Below, piece after piece: positions 13,400 through 22,821 of a stretch of DNA of 64,000 nucleotides. Where the stretch lies: the NCBI GenBank assembly GCA_039939375.1, contig JBDVJO010000004.1, positions 1-64,000 of the forward strand, written 5' to 3'. A program made the position numbers and the translations under genes. How positions within the stretch are numbered: the stretch's first letter is position 1; each line of letters starts with the position of its first letter. The notes under the pieces are model-generated. The model saw nothing but the letters and a program-made list of their open reading frames with translations, had not been told where the DNA came from and searched no databases. The DNA is from Paracrocinitomix sp039939375 (GTDB taxonomy: Bacteria; Bacteroidota; Bacteroidia; Flavobacteriales_D; Crocinitomicaceae).

Positions 13400-15286
13400 C
13401 TACATTCTTTCTGGCACCTGAATTCCTAAAAGATTCATGGATTGCTTAATGAGTTGACCTACGTTTTGACTCAATACAAGACGCATGTTCATTTTATCTG
13501 CATTGTCTTCTTTGAAGATAGACACTGATTGATAAAACGAATTATAATTCTTCACCAAATCATAGGTATAGTTAGCGATTAAAGCTGGCGAATATTCACT
13601 TCCCGCTTGCTGAATCAATGCAGGATAATCTGCCATATGTTTGATCAACTCACGTTCTGATTCATGCACCTCAACTTCAGTATTTACTCCAGATAAGTTT
13701 TCAGCTTTTCTCATTAATGAAGCAATTCTTGCATGTGCATATTGAATAAAAGGCCCGGTATTACCATTCAAATCAACTGATTCTTCAGGATTAAACATCA
13801 TTCGTTTTTTTGGATCAACTTTGAGCAAGTAATACTTCAGTCCTCCGGTTCCGATCATATGATAAAGCGCCTCTTTCTCATCTTCTGACATGCCTTCAAT
13901 GTGACCGCGTTCTTGCGTCATTTCTTTGGCTTTATCAACCACGTCTTGAATTAAATCATCTGCATCTACAACTGTTCCTTCACGAGATTTCATTTTACCT
14001 GTTGGTAAATCTACCATTCCGTAAGAAAGGTGGAAGCAGTTTTCAGCCCAAGCAAAACCTAATTTCTTAAGGATCAAAAACAACACTTTAAAGTGGTAAT
14101 CTTGCTCGTTACCTACCGTATAAACAATTCCATCCAGATTAGGATAATCTTTGAATCGTTGATAAGCCGTTCCAATATCTTGAGTCATGTAAACTGCAGT
14201 TCCGTCAGAACGCAACACCAATTTCTCATCTAAACCTTCGTCAGACAGGTCAATCCAAACTGATCCGTCTTCTTTTGTAAAGAATACGCCTTCGGTCAGA
14301 CCTTTTTCAACCAATTCTTTTCCGGTGATGTAGGTATCTGATTCGTAATATAGTTTATCAAAACTAACCCCCATTGTGTTGTAAGTAGCATCAAAACCTT
14401 TATACACCCATCCGTTCATTTTCTCCCAAAGGGCGTAAACTTCTGGATCTTTAGCTTCCCATTTAATCAACATGTCTTTGACGTCAATCATTAATTGGGT
14501 TTGGTTGTTTAAAAGTTCTTTGATCTTACCATCAATAGCTTTGCGTGCTTTTTCGTCTTCTTTTTCAGCGGCTGCAGTTGCTAACTTTTTGTATTCAGCA
14601 ATTGCAGCTTCATCTGCCGAACCAAAAATACCATTGCCCCAATCTTCTGCTAAGGCGGTACTTTGTTCTTTTAGTTTTTGGTCAAATATCACATAGTATT
14701 TCCCTACTAACTTATCTCCTTTTAAACCTGAAGATTCTGGCGTTTCTCCTTCACCAAAACGCAACCAGGCCAACATACTTTTACAGATATGTACTCCACG
14801 ATCATTGATAATTTGAGTTTTCACCATCTCATAGCCATTCACTTCCATGATTTTAGCAACTGAATAACCCAAGAAATTATTTCTCAAATGTCCTAAATGG
14901 AGCGGCTTATTTGTATTAGGTGAAGAATATTCCACCATTTGCAGTTTGTCAGCATTCAGATTTAATCCATAATGCTCAGTTTCGTTTATTTCATTCAAAA
15001 CTGAAAGCCAATAAGCATCAGAGATTTCAAAATTCAAGAATCCTTTTACGGTATTAAATCCTGTAACAATATCCACTTTATCAACTACGGCATTACCGAT
15101 TTCTTCTCCTGTTTGTTCTGGACCTTTTTTAGAGATCTTTAAAAAAGGGAACACCACCAAGGTAATGTCACCTGAAAAATCTTTTCTAGTACTTTGCAAC
15201 TGAATTTGAGATGAATCAAACTCTTGCTGATATAAGGATGTAAGTATTTGTTGGATGGCCGGAGCCAATTTGTTTTCCAAACTCAT
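13400..15286 (-). CDS. argS: Arginine--tRNA ligase
   Basis: 628 residues, a class I synthetase. The N-terminal Arg-tRNA-specific domain (1-110) precedes the Rossmann fold with the HIGH-type motif HLGH at 130-133 inside SSPNTNKPLHLGHLRNN. The KMSK equivalent reads KMKSREGTVV (around residue 430). The C-terminal anticodon-binding (DALR) domain ends in LGIQVPERM, the usual ArgRS terminus. It charges tRNA-Arg with arginine in the cytoplasm. The gene starts directly after the arginase stop codon, with no gap, so the two arginine-using enzymes share a transcript. Confidence 0.97.
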   Translation of the reverse strand: MSLENKLAPAIQQILTSLYQQEFDSSQIQLQSTRKDFSGDITLVVFPFLKISKKGPEQTGEEIGNAVVDKVDIVTGFNTVKGFLNFEISDAYWLSVLNEINETEHYGLNLNADKLQMVEYSSPNTNKPLHLGHLRNNFLGYSVAKIMEVNGYEMVKTQIINDRGVHICKSMLAWLRFGEGETPESSGLKGDKLVGKYYVIFDQKLKEQSTALAEDWGNGIFGSADEAAIAEYKKLATAAAEKEDEKARKAIDGKIKELLNNQTQLMIDVKDMLIKWEAKDPEVYALWEKMNGWVYKGFDATYNTMGVSFDKLYYESDTYITGKELVEKGLTEGVFFTKEDGSVWIDLSDEGLDEKLVLRSDGTAVYMTQDIGTAYQRFKDYPNLDGIVYTVGNEQDYHFKVLFLILKKLGFAWAENCFHLSYGMVDLPTGKMKSREGTVVDADDLIQDVVDKAKEMTQERGHIEGMSEDEKEALYHMIGTGGLKYYLLKVDPKKRMMFNPEESVDLNGNTGPFIQYAHARIASLMRKAENLSGVNTEVEVHESERELIKHMADYPALIQQAGSEYSPALIANYTYDLVKNYNSFYQSVSIFKEDNADKMNMRLVLSQNVGQLIKQSMNLLGIQVPERM

Positions 15287-16243
15287 TTAAATTCGGTTTT
15301 GGATGTGTGTTGTGAATTCTTCTAAAATGTCATAGGCAACTTCCGCCATTCTATTGATTTTCTCATCTAAACAAGGGTTGATTTCAACCACTTCAATGCA
15401 GTTAACTTTATCCCATTTAGCAAAATCATTTAAAAAGTATTGCGCCTCTTCTGGAGATAAACCATGTTCTACAGGTGTTCCTGTTCCTTTCGAAACCAAA
15501 ATACAATCCATAGAATCTACATCAAACGAAATATAAACCATGTCACATTCCGATAATTTATCATGAATTTCTTTCGAAACAGACGCTAATCCTTTTGTCC
15601 TGACTTCATCTACTGTGTAGTTTTTGATGCCATTTCTTGCAATAAATTCGTCTTCTGGTTTTTCTGTATCTCTTACCGAAATGAAAACAATGTCTTCTGG
15701 TAACACCTTTGGACAAACACCTCCCATATTTTTCAGCTTATTCCAAAAATCAACAGTTTCAGGAATGGGTTCATTTACTTTTGATTCAAGATTGTCAGTT
15801 CCTAAAGCTGTTGCTAAAGGCATTCCGTGAATATTTCCTGAAGGCGTGGTGTATGGAGTATGAATATCTGCATGCGCATCAATCCAAATTACTCCTAAAC
15901 GCTTATCTGGAAACTGTTTTTTAATTCCGGCAATGGTTCCACCTGCACACGCATGGTCACCCGAAAGTACCAAAGGGAAATCACCTTCATTCAAAATAGT
16001 AGAAATGACATCAGTGGTATTGCTATACACTTGAACCAATCCGTTAATTCTTTTGGCATACTGATAATCAGTCACGTCATTTAATAGATCATTTTGGTCA
16101 GGTACAACAACTTTGTCATATTTTCCAAAAAAACCACTTCTCTTATTATGAGCAACCACTTTTAATGCTCCAACACCTAAACTAGCGCCTCTTGTTCCAG
16201 CTCCAATTTCAGAGGTGTTTTCAACTATCTTAATCTTTGACAT
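15287..16243 (-). CDS. Arginase / agmatinase family hydrolase, probably arginase
   Basis: 318 residues with all manganese-binding blocks of the ureohydrolase family: SGDHACAGGT, IWIDAHADIHTP, SFDVDSMD with the following KGTGTPVEHGLS, and EINP near the C-terminus. The first His and the Asp residues bind the two Mn ions. The overall pattern (GAGTRGAS at the N-terminus, GTGTPVEHG) favours arginase over agmatinase: L-arginine to L-ornithine plus urea. It lies immediately upstream of argS on the same strand, an arrangement that could balance arginine breakdown with charging. No urease genes are in view. Confidence 0.88.
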   Translation of the reverse strand: MSKIKIVENTSEIGAGTRGASLGVGALKVVAHNKRSGFFGKYDKVVVPDQNDLLNDVTDYQYAKRINGLVQVYSNTTDVISTILNEGDFPLVLSGDHACAGGTIAGIKKQFPDKRLGVIWIDAHADIHTPYTTPSGNIHGMPLATALGTDNLESKVNEPIPETVDFWNKLKNMGGVCPKVLPEDIVFISVRDTEKPEDEFIARNGIKNYTVDEVRTKGLASVSKEIHDKLSECDMVYISFDVDSMDCILVSKGTGTPVEHGLSPEEAQYFLNDFAKWDKVNCIEVVEINPCLDEKINRMAEVAYDILEEFTTHIQNRI

Positions 16244-16322
16244 AAAATGTTCTTAATCCTGCAAATTTAAACTTTTTAGGCTGGATATCTAACAATTGGG
16301 TTTTAAGCTATGAATAAAATGA

Positions 16323-16330
16323 TATATTTG
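16323..16330 (+). promoter_or_regulatory. -7 box TATATTTG for the lipoprotein at 16356
   Basis: An exact TAnnTTTG match 25 nt before the ATG. A TTG at 16296-16298 is 24 nt upstream, slightly longer than the common 19-nt spacer. Confidence 0.6.
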
Positions 16331-16355
16331 TTTACATAATTATCTAATACTAAGA

Positions 16356-17033
16356 ATGAAGAAACTACTTCCACTACTTGCCATCCCCTTTTTGTTACTA
16401 ACTTCTTGCGGAAAAAGCAAAATAAATGAAGGAGAATTAACCTATGATATCACTTATCCGCACATGGATGTGACTGGATTAATGTCTGCAATTCTTCCAA
16501 AGGAAATGACGATCATTTTTAAAGGAACAAAAATGATGACCACTATTTCAAGGGGACGCATTTTTGAAACAAAGGTAGTTACAGATGAGGCAGATAACTC
16601 AATTGAAATGCGTTTAGATTTTGGCGACAAAAAATACTTTTGTGTTTTAACCAAAGCAGAGTTAGACGGCTTAATTGAATCGGCGCCTGTTTATACGATC
16701 AATAAAGAAGCAGAAAAAGACAGTGTTAACGGTGTTTTCTGTCAAAAATATACGGTATCTTCTACTGACAGTATTCAACCTGGTGATGCATGGTTTACAG
16801 AAGATTTTAGCGTTCAGAAAGGTGCTTGGTTCTCTGCATATAAAGATGTTGTTGGTATGCCGATTATTTATGACGTTGAGCGTTATGGATTATTGATGCA
16901 TGTTGAGTCGAATAACTTCTCACAGAGAGAAATCTTAGACGAAGAGTTTGAAAGAGATCCTGCTTTAGAAGAAGTAGATTTCCAAACTTACGAAACAGAA
17001 GTGCAAGAGTTGTTCGATATTCTATTGGACTAG
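16356..17033 (+). CDS. Lipoprotein of unknown function
   Basis: 225 residues with a lipoprotein signal MKKLLPLLAIPFLLLTSC (Cys18). The mature domain alternates strands: INEGELTYDITYP, IIFKGTKMMTTISRGRIFETKVV, then NGVFCQKYTVSST and AWFTEDFSVQ. The pattern recalls the DUF4412-like or LolA/LolB-like half-barrels that bind hydrophobic ligands, but I cannot assign one. The C-terminal 30 residues are very acidic. It is a single-gene unit followed by a repeat array rather than a terminator. Confidence 0.75.
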   Translation: MKKLLPLLAIPFLLLTSCGKSKINEGELTYDITYPHMDVTGLMSAILPKEMTIIFKGTKMMTTISRGRIFETKVVTDEADNSIEMRLDFGDKKYFCVLTKAELDGLIESAPVYTINKEAEKDSVNGVFCQKYTVSSTDSIQPGDAWFTEDFSVQKGAWFSAYKDVVGMPIIYDVERYGLLMHVESNNFSQREILDEEFERDPALEEVDFQTYETEVQELFDILLD

Positions 17034-17064
17034 AGGTTCGCCATACATTTCATAAATAGTTTTC

Positions 17065-17465
17065 TTTTAACCGCAGAGAACGCAAAGGTTTACGCAAAGG
17101 ACACCGAGGGATTTCGTGTGAAACTAGATTCTTGAAACTTTGTTCTACTTTCTCTGTGAACTTTGTGCCTTCTCCGTGTACTCTGTGGTTCCTAAACTTT
17201 TTTTTAACCGCAGAGAACGCAAAGGTTTACGCAAAGGACACCGAGGGATTTCGTGTGAAACTAGATTCTTGAAACTTTGTTCTACTTTCTCTGTGAACTC
17301 TGTACCTTCTCCGTGTACTCTGTGGTTACTAAAAGTTTACTTTAACCGCAGAGAACGCAAAGGTTTACGCAGAGGGCGCTGAGGGATTTCGTGTGAAACT
17401 TTGTTCTTGATACCTTGTTCTGCTCACTCTGTGAACTCTGTGCCTTCTCTGTGTACTCTGTGGTT
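17065..17465 (+). repeat. Array of three ~138-bp repeats
   Basis: Three tandem units begin with AACCGCAGAGAACGC at 17069, 17206 and 17344 (periods 137 and 138). Each opens with AACCGCAGAG and closes with CTCTGTGGTT, so each has imperfect 10-bp terminal inverted repeats. Copies 1 and 2 are nearly identical and copy 3 is more diverged. The same family occurs inverted at 22530-22821. The stretch 17034-17496 holds no real gene: the open frame through it is a by-product of the repeat. Confidence 0.9.
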
Positions 17466-17496
17466 AAGTGCGTTAAATCAACGACAATCAACTTAT

Positions 17497-19740
17497 CTAA
17501 TTCAAAACAATTTTAGAACTCTCAATCCAATTACTGCCTGAGATTTTAACCACATAAGTTCCTGCCCCTAAATTAGAAACATCAACTGTTAGGGTTGAGC
17601 TATTGGGGTTGATCGATTTGACTTCTCTTCCGCTTAAATCATACAGTTCAACTTTTAAATCTTCTATTTGCACATATAAAACTGCACCTAATTCAATTGT
17701 AAATTGTCCTTTCGCTGGATTAGGATAGATCGCAAAATTGATGTCATTTTGTTCTTCTAAACTAACATCTGTTAAAGCCGCAGATTTGTAAAGCGCCAAT
17801 CCTCCCCTTCTATTTCCAAGAGCCATTTCTAAATGATTATCAGCATTCAAATCATAAATTGCAGGCGCAGAATTTGTTCCGATATGAATATCCTCAAGCG
17901 TGCTATCTACCAAGTTGAAGTTACCCGTTAAATTACCGTCAATATTGTCGTAATAATGTAGGTAACCTGTTTTGGAACCTAAAATGAGGTGGTAGTCATT
18001 TTCAATATCAATAAATTGTGGAATTGAGTGTCCCTCAATATTCCAATATTCAGATACATCTACTCCGCCTAAATTTTGTGTCACTTCTTCAAACACGGGA
18101 ACCGAAGCGTTTCCTATATTTTGGAAGTAAGTCAATTTTCCATTTCGCTTTCCGTTCACCAAATCTAAGTCTCCATCTCTATCTAAATCCACCAATTGTG
18201 GATAGATGAAAGTTCCTTCAAAAATTGGATCACCCAAATTATCATTCAATACAGAAAAGGTGTTGAATATTGCATTATTTCCTGCTCCACCGGTATTTTC
18301 CATATAATAAGCATACCCTGTATATTCACCTAAAATCATGTCTTCATCACCGTCATTATCTAAATCTCCAAATGTTGGATAGAAAACCAATGAATTCCCT
18401 AATCCTAAAGAAGATATGTTTTGATAGTCATCTGTAACAAAGGTAAATTCAGGATTAGCCAAGGTTCCTGTATTTTCATAATATGAGATTTTAGAAATCT
18501 GATTTAAAGTTCCTGAATCAAATTGACCTTGAGATGACACTAACAAATCCTTCAAACCATCCGCATTATGATCAAAGAATACCGGAAAAGAAACCTCTCC
18601 GACATCAATCATTTCATTTTGCAAAAACCCCAGCTCTTGATACTCAAAAACTGGCGCTAAATCTGCCGCAGTGTTGTCGTAATGATAAATTCCTTGCCTA
18701 TTTTCAGATCCTACCTTTGAAGAAGGCGCTACTAATAAATCTCGAATTCCGTCATTATCCACATCCACATGAAAAGCTGCCGGATGCACATTGATATCTA
18801 CCGAAACAGAATTTGAAGGAAAAGCATTGTCTTGCGCATTCATAGCCGAATTCGTATTCGGTGTAGTTCCTTCATTCATTAATAAGGTCAAATTCGTATA
18901 GGCTATATCTCCTAAAACCACTTCCATCACACCGTTGTTATCCATATCTAAAGCCAAAATTGTTGATCCTGCGTGTCTATCTTCACGATCGTCATTATTC
19001 AACACACTCTCTTCTCCAACTATAGAACCGTTGCAAGGGTAAGACATAGTATCATATAGCGTCACCAAATTAGTTGATGCATCTTCTTTAAATCTACCCC
19101 AACATAAATTTCTTGTTTCATATTCTAATGAATCACAATTCCCATAAAGTTCCATACTCATGTTCTTATGATATTCAATGGTCTGTCCTCCTACTCCAAA
19201 AGCCAAGATATCAATATCGCCATCACCATCTATATCCGTGATTCCAGGTAAATCTACCGCCGAAATGTACATGAAGCCTTCGGAGCCCCATAAAAAGGTT
19301 TTCAAGTTTGCTTTCACCAACTCAAACGAATGTCCAGAACCAGCATCTCCTGTATTCTTGTAAACTTTTCCACCACCAATAGTGTAGGTGAAAATATCTT
19401 TTTTACCATCACAATTGTAATCCACTAACAAAGCCCAATCTTGCAGTACCGGAAAATTATCTTCATACGAAGGATCGTATGTATAAGATGCTGTGGTTCC
19501 TCCATCATGAATAAAAGTCAGTACACGGTTGCAGCTTTTTTCAAATACAAATAAATCTTCAACCCCATCAAAGTTTAAATCAATATTAGAAAACTGGGGG
19601 AAATCTAAACCGCCGGTCCAAGCCAAAGGCAAAGGTGATCCGTTAATCACAGGAATTGTATCTATTCTATTAAAACCAAACTGACTAAAAGAAGCAGTAG
19701 TCATTGAAAGAAAACATATTAATAATGAAAGTTGACGCAT
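17497..19740 (-). CDS. Secreted FG-GAP/VCBS-repeat protein with T9SS type A sorting domain
   Basis: 747 residues from the ATG that gives the signal peptide MRQLSLLICFLSMTTASFSQ. The body carries about ten FG-GAP/VCBS-like calcium-binding loops, for example DLNFDGVEDLFV, DYNCDGKKDIF, DIDGDGDIDILAF, DVDNDGIRDLLV, DLDNDGDEDMIL and DLDRDGDLDLV, consistent with a beta-propeller. The last 80 residues are a type A sorting domain: IYPNPAKGQFTIEL, VELYDLSGREVKS, GAGTYVVKI. The protein should cross the outer membrane by T9SS and be attached or released. Ligand unknown. It is flanked by the repeat array on its 3' side. Confidence 0.9.
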   Translation of the reverse strand: MRQLSLLICFLSMTTASFSQFGFNRIDTIPVINGSPLPLAWTGGLDFPQFSNIDLNFDGVEDLFVFEKSCNRVLTFIHDGGTTASYTYDPSYEDNFPVLQDWALLVDYNCDGKKDIFTYTIGGGKVYKNTGDAGSGHSFELVKANLKTFLWGSEGFMYISAVDLPGITDIDGDGDIDILAFGVGGQTIEYHKNMSMELYGNCDSLEYETRNLCWGRFKEDASTNLVTLYDTMSYPCNGSIVGEESVLNNDDREDRHAGSTILALDMDNNGVMEVVLGDIAYTNLTLLMNEGTTPNTNSAMNAQDNAFPSNSVSVDINVHPAAFHVDVDNDGIRDLLVAPSSKVGSENRQGIYHYDNTAADLAPVFEYQELGFLQNEMIDVGEVSFPVFFDHNADGLKDLLVSSQGQFDSGTLNQISKISYYENTGTLANPEFTFVTDDYQNISSLGLGNSLVFYPTFGDLDNDGDEDMILGEYTGYAYYMENTGGAGNNAIFNTFSVLNDNLGDPIFEGTFIYPQLVDLDRDGDLDLVNGKRNGKLTYFQNIGNASVPVFEEVTQNLGGVDVSEYWNIEGHSIPQFIDIENDYHLILGSKTGYLHYYDNIDGNLTGNFNLVDSTLEDIHIGTNSAPAIYDLNADNHLEMALGNRRGGLALYKSAALTDVSLEEQNDINFAIYPNPAKGQFTIELGAVLYVQIEDLKVELYDLSGREVKSINPNSSTLTVDVSNLGAGTYVVKISGSNWIESSKIVLN

Positions 19741-19857
19741 AAGTGTTTGTTCTAAGCTTAAAATTACACATTTCATTATTTAAAACGGAAAGAATACACA
19801 AATCGTTGAATAAAAAGAAAGTATTGTTATTTTTAAGCTCCTAAAAAATAAGACCAA

Positions 19858-21909
19858 ATGAAATTCAATCAACTTTTTTATCCGGCAATTGTTGCCTCAA
19901 TGTTTATGTTACCATCTTGTGGTGGAGACAGTGATTCGCACGAATCTGATTCAGACTCCTTAGCTGCAGGTGAGTTTGAAGCTCAAAAGAACGAAGGAAA
20001 TGTATTTGCCGACCTTCAAATTCTACAATATGAAATTGGAGGTTTTGATAAGTTAAGTTTAGATCAAAAAAAGTTAGTTTACTATCTATATGAGGCGGGA
20101 TTATCTGGTAGAGATATGATTTGGGATCAAAACTATCGTCATAACCTAGCGATTAGAAATGCCTTAGAGCATATCTATGAAAATTATGAAGGAGACAAGT
20201 CAAGCGTTGAATGGAACAACTTTGACGTGTACACGAAACGCGTTTGGTTTTCTAACGGCATCCATCATCATTATTCAATGGATAAATTTATCCCTCAGTT
20301 TTCACAAGCTTATTTTGAGACTTTGTTAGAAGAAACTGGAGCAGAGCTTTCAGACGAAATTGTGGCCATAATGTTTGACCCAGAGGCAGATAATAAACGA
20401 GTAAGTTTGGATGCTTCAAAAGATTTAATGTTGGCTTCAGCTACTAATTTTTACGGACCAGATATCACGGAAGAAGATGTAGATAAATTTTACAAAGAAA
20501 AAATGGCGAGCGCTGGAGATCATCCTGTTGAGTTTGGTTTAAATTCTCAATTGGTAAAAAACGAGAATGGTGAGGTTGTTGAGAACGTTTGGAAAGTTGG
20601 TGGCATGTACAATGATGCCATTATTGAAGTTGTGAAATGGTTGAAATTGGCTCAAGGAGTTGCTGAAAACAAAGCCCAAGGAGATGCTTTAGGTTTATTA
20701 ATTGAATATTACGAAACGGGAGACTTAAATAAATGGGCAGAATATAATATTGCGTGGTCACAAGCCACAGCGGGAGATATCGATTACATCCAAGGATTTG
20801 TTGAAGTATATGGTGATCCGAAAGGAATGAGAGGTTCTTATGAATCAATTGTACAAGTCAATGATTTTGAGGCATCTGAAAGAATGAAAGTGATGGCCGA
20901 TAACGCGCAATGGTTTGAAGACAACTCTCCAATTATGGATGAGCACAAAAAAGCCAATGTAGTTGGTGTTTCTTATAAAGTTGTGAATGCTGCTGGTGAA
21001 GCGGGTGATGCATCTCCATCAACCCCGATTGGTGTGAACTTACCCAACTCAAATTGGATTAGAGCCGAGCACGGATCTAAATCTGTAAGTCTTGGCAATA
21101 TTGTGCAAGCTTACAATAACGCAGGAGGAGAAGGAATATTAAACGAATTTGCTCATGATCAAGAAGAAATTGACAGAGCTGTTAAATACGGTAAAATTGG
21201 TGGAAAAATGCATACTGCTATGCATGAAGTAATTGGTCATGCTTCAGGAAAAATTAATCCAGGAATTGGAACTCCAAAAGAAACCTTGAAAAACTATTCG
21301 TCCACTTTAGAAGAAGCTAGAGCAGACTTAGTTGCTCTTTATTATTTAATGGATAACAAACTGGTAGACTTAGGGTTAATTGAGTCTTTAGAGGTTGGGA
21401 AAGCTGAGTATGACGATTACATCAGAAACGGAATGATGGTTCAAATGAGACGTTTAGAAGCAGGTGCTGATATTGAAGAAGCTCACATGAGAAATAGACA
21501 AATTGTTGCAGCTTGGGCCTTTGAAAAAGGACAACCTGATAACGTTATTGAGCGCATTGAAAAAGATGGCAAGACTTACTTTGAAATTCACGATTACGAG
21601 AAATTAAGAGTGATATTTGGTGATCTTTTAAAAGAAATTCAACGTATTAAATCTGAAGGTGATTATGAAGCAGGAAAAAACTTAGTTGAAAACTACGGAG
21701 TAAAAGTTGATAAAGAATTGCATCAGCAAGTATTAGACAGAGCTGCTGCCTTGGATATTGCTCCTTATAATGGATTCACAAACCCAATTTTGACACCAGT
21801 TGTTGATGCGAATGGCAACATCACAGATATTGAAATTACGCAAGCAAACAGTTTTTCTGAGCAAATGTTGAACTACGCTAAAACTTACGGCTTCTTGGCT
21901 AAAAAGTAA
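19858..21909 (+). CDS. Lipoprotein dipeptidyl-peptidase III (M49) family metallopeptidase
   Basis: 683 residues with a lipoprotein signal (Cys21 in MLPSCGGD) followed by a Ser/Asp-rich linker. The zinc site is HEVIGH (in KMHTAMHEVIGHASGK, near residue 455) with the second ligand pair in LEEARADLVALYY about 35 residues later. This is the M49 pattern of HExxxH plus EExRAD, here with a 5-residue gap as in all DPP III. Length and the early YEAGLSGRDMIWDQN region also fit. It probably removes dipeptides from peptide N-termini at the periplasmic side. It is coupled to the membrane protein gene downstream by a 1-nt overlap (TAATG). Confidence 0.87.
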   Translation: MKFNQLFYPAIVASMFMLPSCGGDSDSHESDSDSLAAGEFEAQKNEGNVFADLQILQYEIGGFDKLSLDQKKLVYYLYEAGLSGRDMIWDQNYRHNLAIRNALEHIYENYEGDKSSVEWNNFDVYTKRVWFSNGIHHHYSMDKFIPQFSQAYFETLLEETGAELSDEIVAIMFDPEADNKRVSLDASKDLMLASATNFYGPDITEEDVDKFYKEKMASAGDHPVEFGLNSQLVKNENGEVVENVWKVGGMYNDAIIEVVKWLKLAQGVAENKAQGDALGLLIEYYETGDLNKWAEYNIAWSQATAGDIDYIQGFVEVYGDPKGMRGSYESIVQVNDFEASERMKVMADNAQWFEDNSPIMDEHKKANVVGVSYKVVNAAGEAGDASPSTPIGVNLPNSNWIRAEHGSKSVSLGNIVQAYNNAGGEGILNEFAHDQEEIDRAVKYGKIGGKMHTAMHEVIGHASGKINPGIGTPKETLKNYSSTLEEARADLVALYYLMDNKLVDLGLIESLEVGKAEYDDYIRNGMMVQMRRLEAGADIEEAHMRNRQIVAAWAFEKGQPDNVIERIEKDGKTYFEIHDYEKLRVIFGDLLKEIQRIKSEGDYEAGKNLVENYGVKVDKELHQQVLDRAAALDIAPYNGFTNPILTPVVDANGNITDIEITQANSFSEQMLNYAKTYGFLAKK

Positions 21910-22388
21910 TGCGTGCAATTAACATTATAGGACTAATACTGGCCGTAGTGCTAATTCCGGTTTGTGGATATTATATTCTTGAAACAGAATACGCCTATTT
22001 CGCGAGCTGGGATTGGTATGATGATGTATCGACTTATTATGGTCCCAGCCGTCAAGAATGGACCATTGAAGGGACTTTAGTAAGCCTACTCTTTGTTGGA
22101 TATTTCATTTATCAGAACATCATAAACATGGTTAAGGTGAAAACTACCACCACAAAAGTGATGAGCATTATTGGGCTTTCATTGATTGGATTAAATTTTC
22201 TGTTTGATTTAATGATTTTTGCTTCAGATGGTGGTATTTCTTATGATGAAGGTGGTGCTGTTCATGTTATTTCAGGGTTAATCATGATCGCTTTTTCAAT
22301 TGTTTTTCTTGTTCAATGCATCTGGTTTTCTAGAGGAGGATTAAAAAAGCTGGATGCCGAATTGATTGATGATGAAGATTTTATTTGA
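21909..22388 (+). CDS. Multi-pass membrane protein of unknown function
   Basis: 159 residues with four hydrophobic segments (about 4-22, 58-76, 86-105 and 118-140) and an acidic C-terminal tail (DAELIDDEDFI). Between the first two helices is an aromatic loop (YAYFASWDWYDDVSTYY). No family is recognised. The ATG shares its first A with the stop of the DPP III-type gene (TAATG), so it is translationally coupled and may act with that peptidase. A short lipoprotein-like frame overlaps its 3' end. Confidence 0.7.
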   Translation: MRAINIIGLILAVVLIPVCGYYILETEYAYFASWDWYDDVSTYYGPSRQEWTIEGTLVSLLFVGYFIYQNIINMVKVKTTTTKVMSIIGLSLIGLNFLFDLMIFASDGGISYDEGGAVHVISGLIMIAFSIVFLVQCIWFSRGGLKKLDAELIDDEDFI

Positions 22389-22545
22389 TCAGACTTGTTT
22401 CAAGACAAGATTAATGTTCAGCTGCGGATTGTTTTTCGTGGCTCTGACATTCTTTCAATGCACGAATGAGCCTGAACAACAAGAATTAACTGAGCAGGTA
22501 GATGAAGGGCTCCAGACAAACTTACTTTGGTACCTCTGCGGTTAA
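22372..22545 (+). CDS. Short lipoprotein-like ORF, probably truncated by the repeat
   Basis: A 57-codon frame starting inside the end of the upstream gene. An alternative start at 22414 gives MFSCGLFFVALTFFQC, a lipoprotein-like signal, followed by TNEPEQQELTEQVDEGLQ, an acidic linker typical of mature lipoproteins. The last codons, and the stop, come from the first repeat fragment at about 22530, so the original gene may have been cut by repeat insertion. Whether it is still expressed is unclear. Confidence 0.4.
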   Translation: MKILFDQTCFKTRLMFSCGLFFVALTFFQCTNEPEQQELTEQVDEGLQTNLLWYLCG

Positions 22546-22821
22546 AGTATAAGTTTATTAACCACAGAGTGCACAGAGAAGGCACAGAGTTCGCAGAGAG
22601 AAATATCAATAGATTCAAGCATTAAGTTTCATACGAGATTACTCAGTGACCTCTGCGTAAACCTTAGCGTTCTCTGCGGTTAAAGTACGATTTTAGTAAC
22701 CACAAAGTACACAGAGAAGGCACAGGTTTCACTGAGAGAGCTATCAATAGATTCAAGCTTTAAGTTTCATACGAGATTTCTCAGTGACCTCTGCGTAAAC
22801 CTTAGCGCCCTCTGCGGTTAA
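22530..22821 (-). repeat. Array of ~138-bp repeats, inverted relative to 17065-17465
   Basis: Two near-complete units run 22560-22682 and 22698-22821 (period 138), preceded by a fragment at about 22530-22547. Each begins AACCACA(G/A)AG and ends CTCTGCGGTT. Read on the minus strand they match the units at 17065-17465 at both ends and in segments such as GTTTACGCAGAGG. The remainder of the 22389-22904 gap holds the short ORF described above and an AT-rich leader of the GxxExxY gene. Confidence 0.88.

Noticed and set aside
17140..17382. 80-codon open frame beginning MFYFLCELCAFSV
   Set aside because: It lies wholly inside the 138-bp repeats, and the same peptide-like words recur with each unit; a repeat by-product.
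17065..17465. CRISPR array
   Set aside because: Three units with a 138-bp period and no spacers of constant length; no cas genes.
22418..22618. Minus-strand frame of 66 codons
   Set aside because: It begins in the repeat array and runs antisense to the short lipoprotein-like ORF; no protein-like features.
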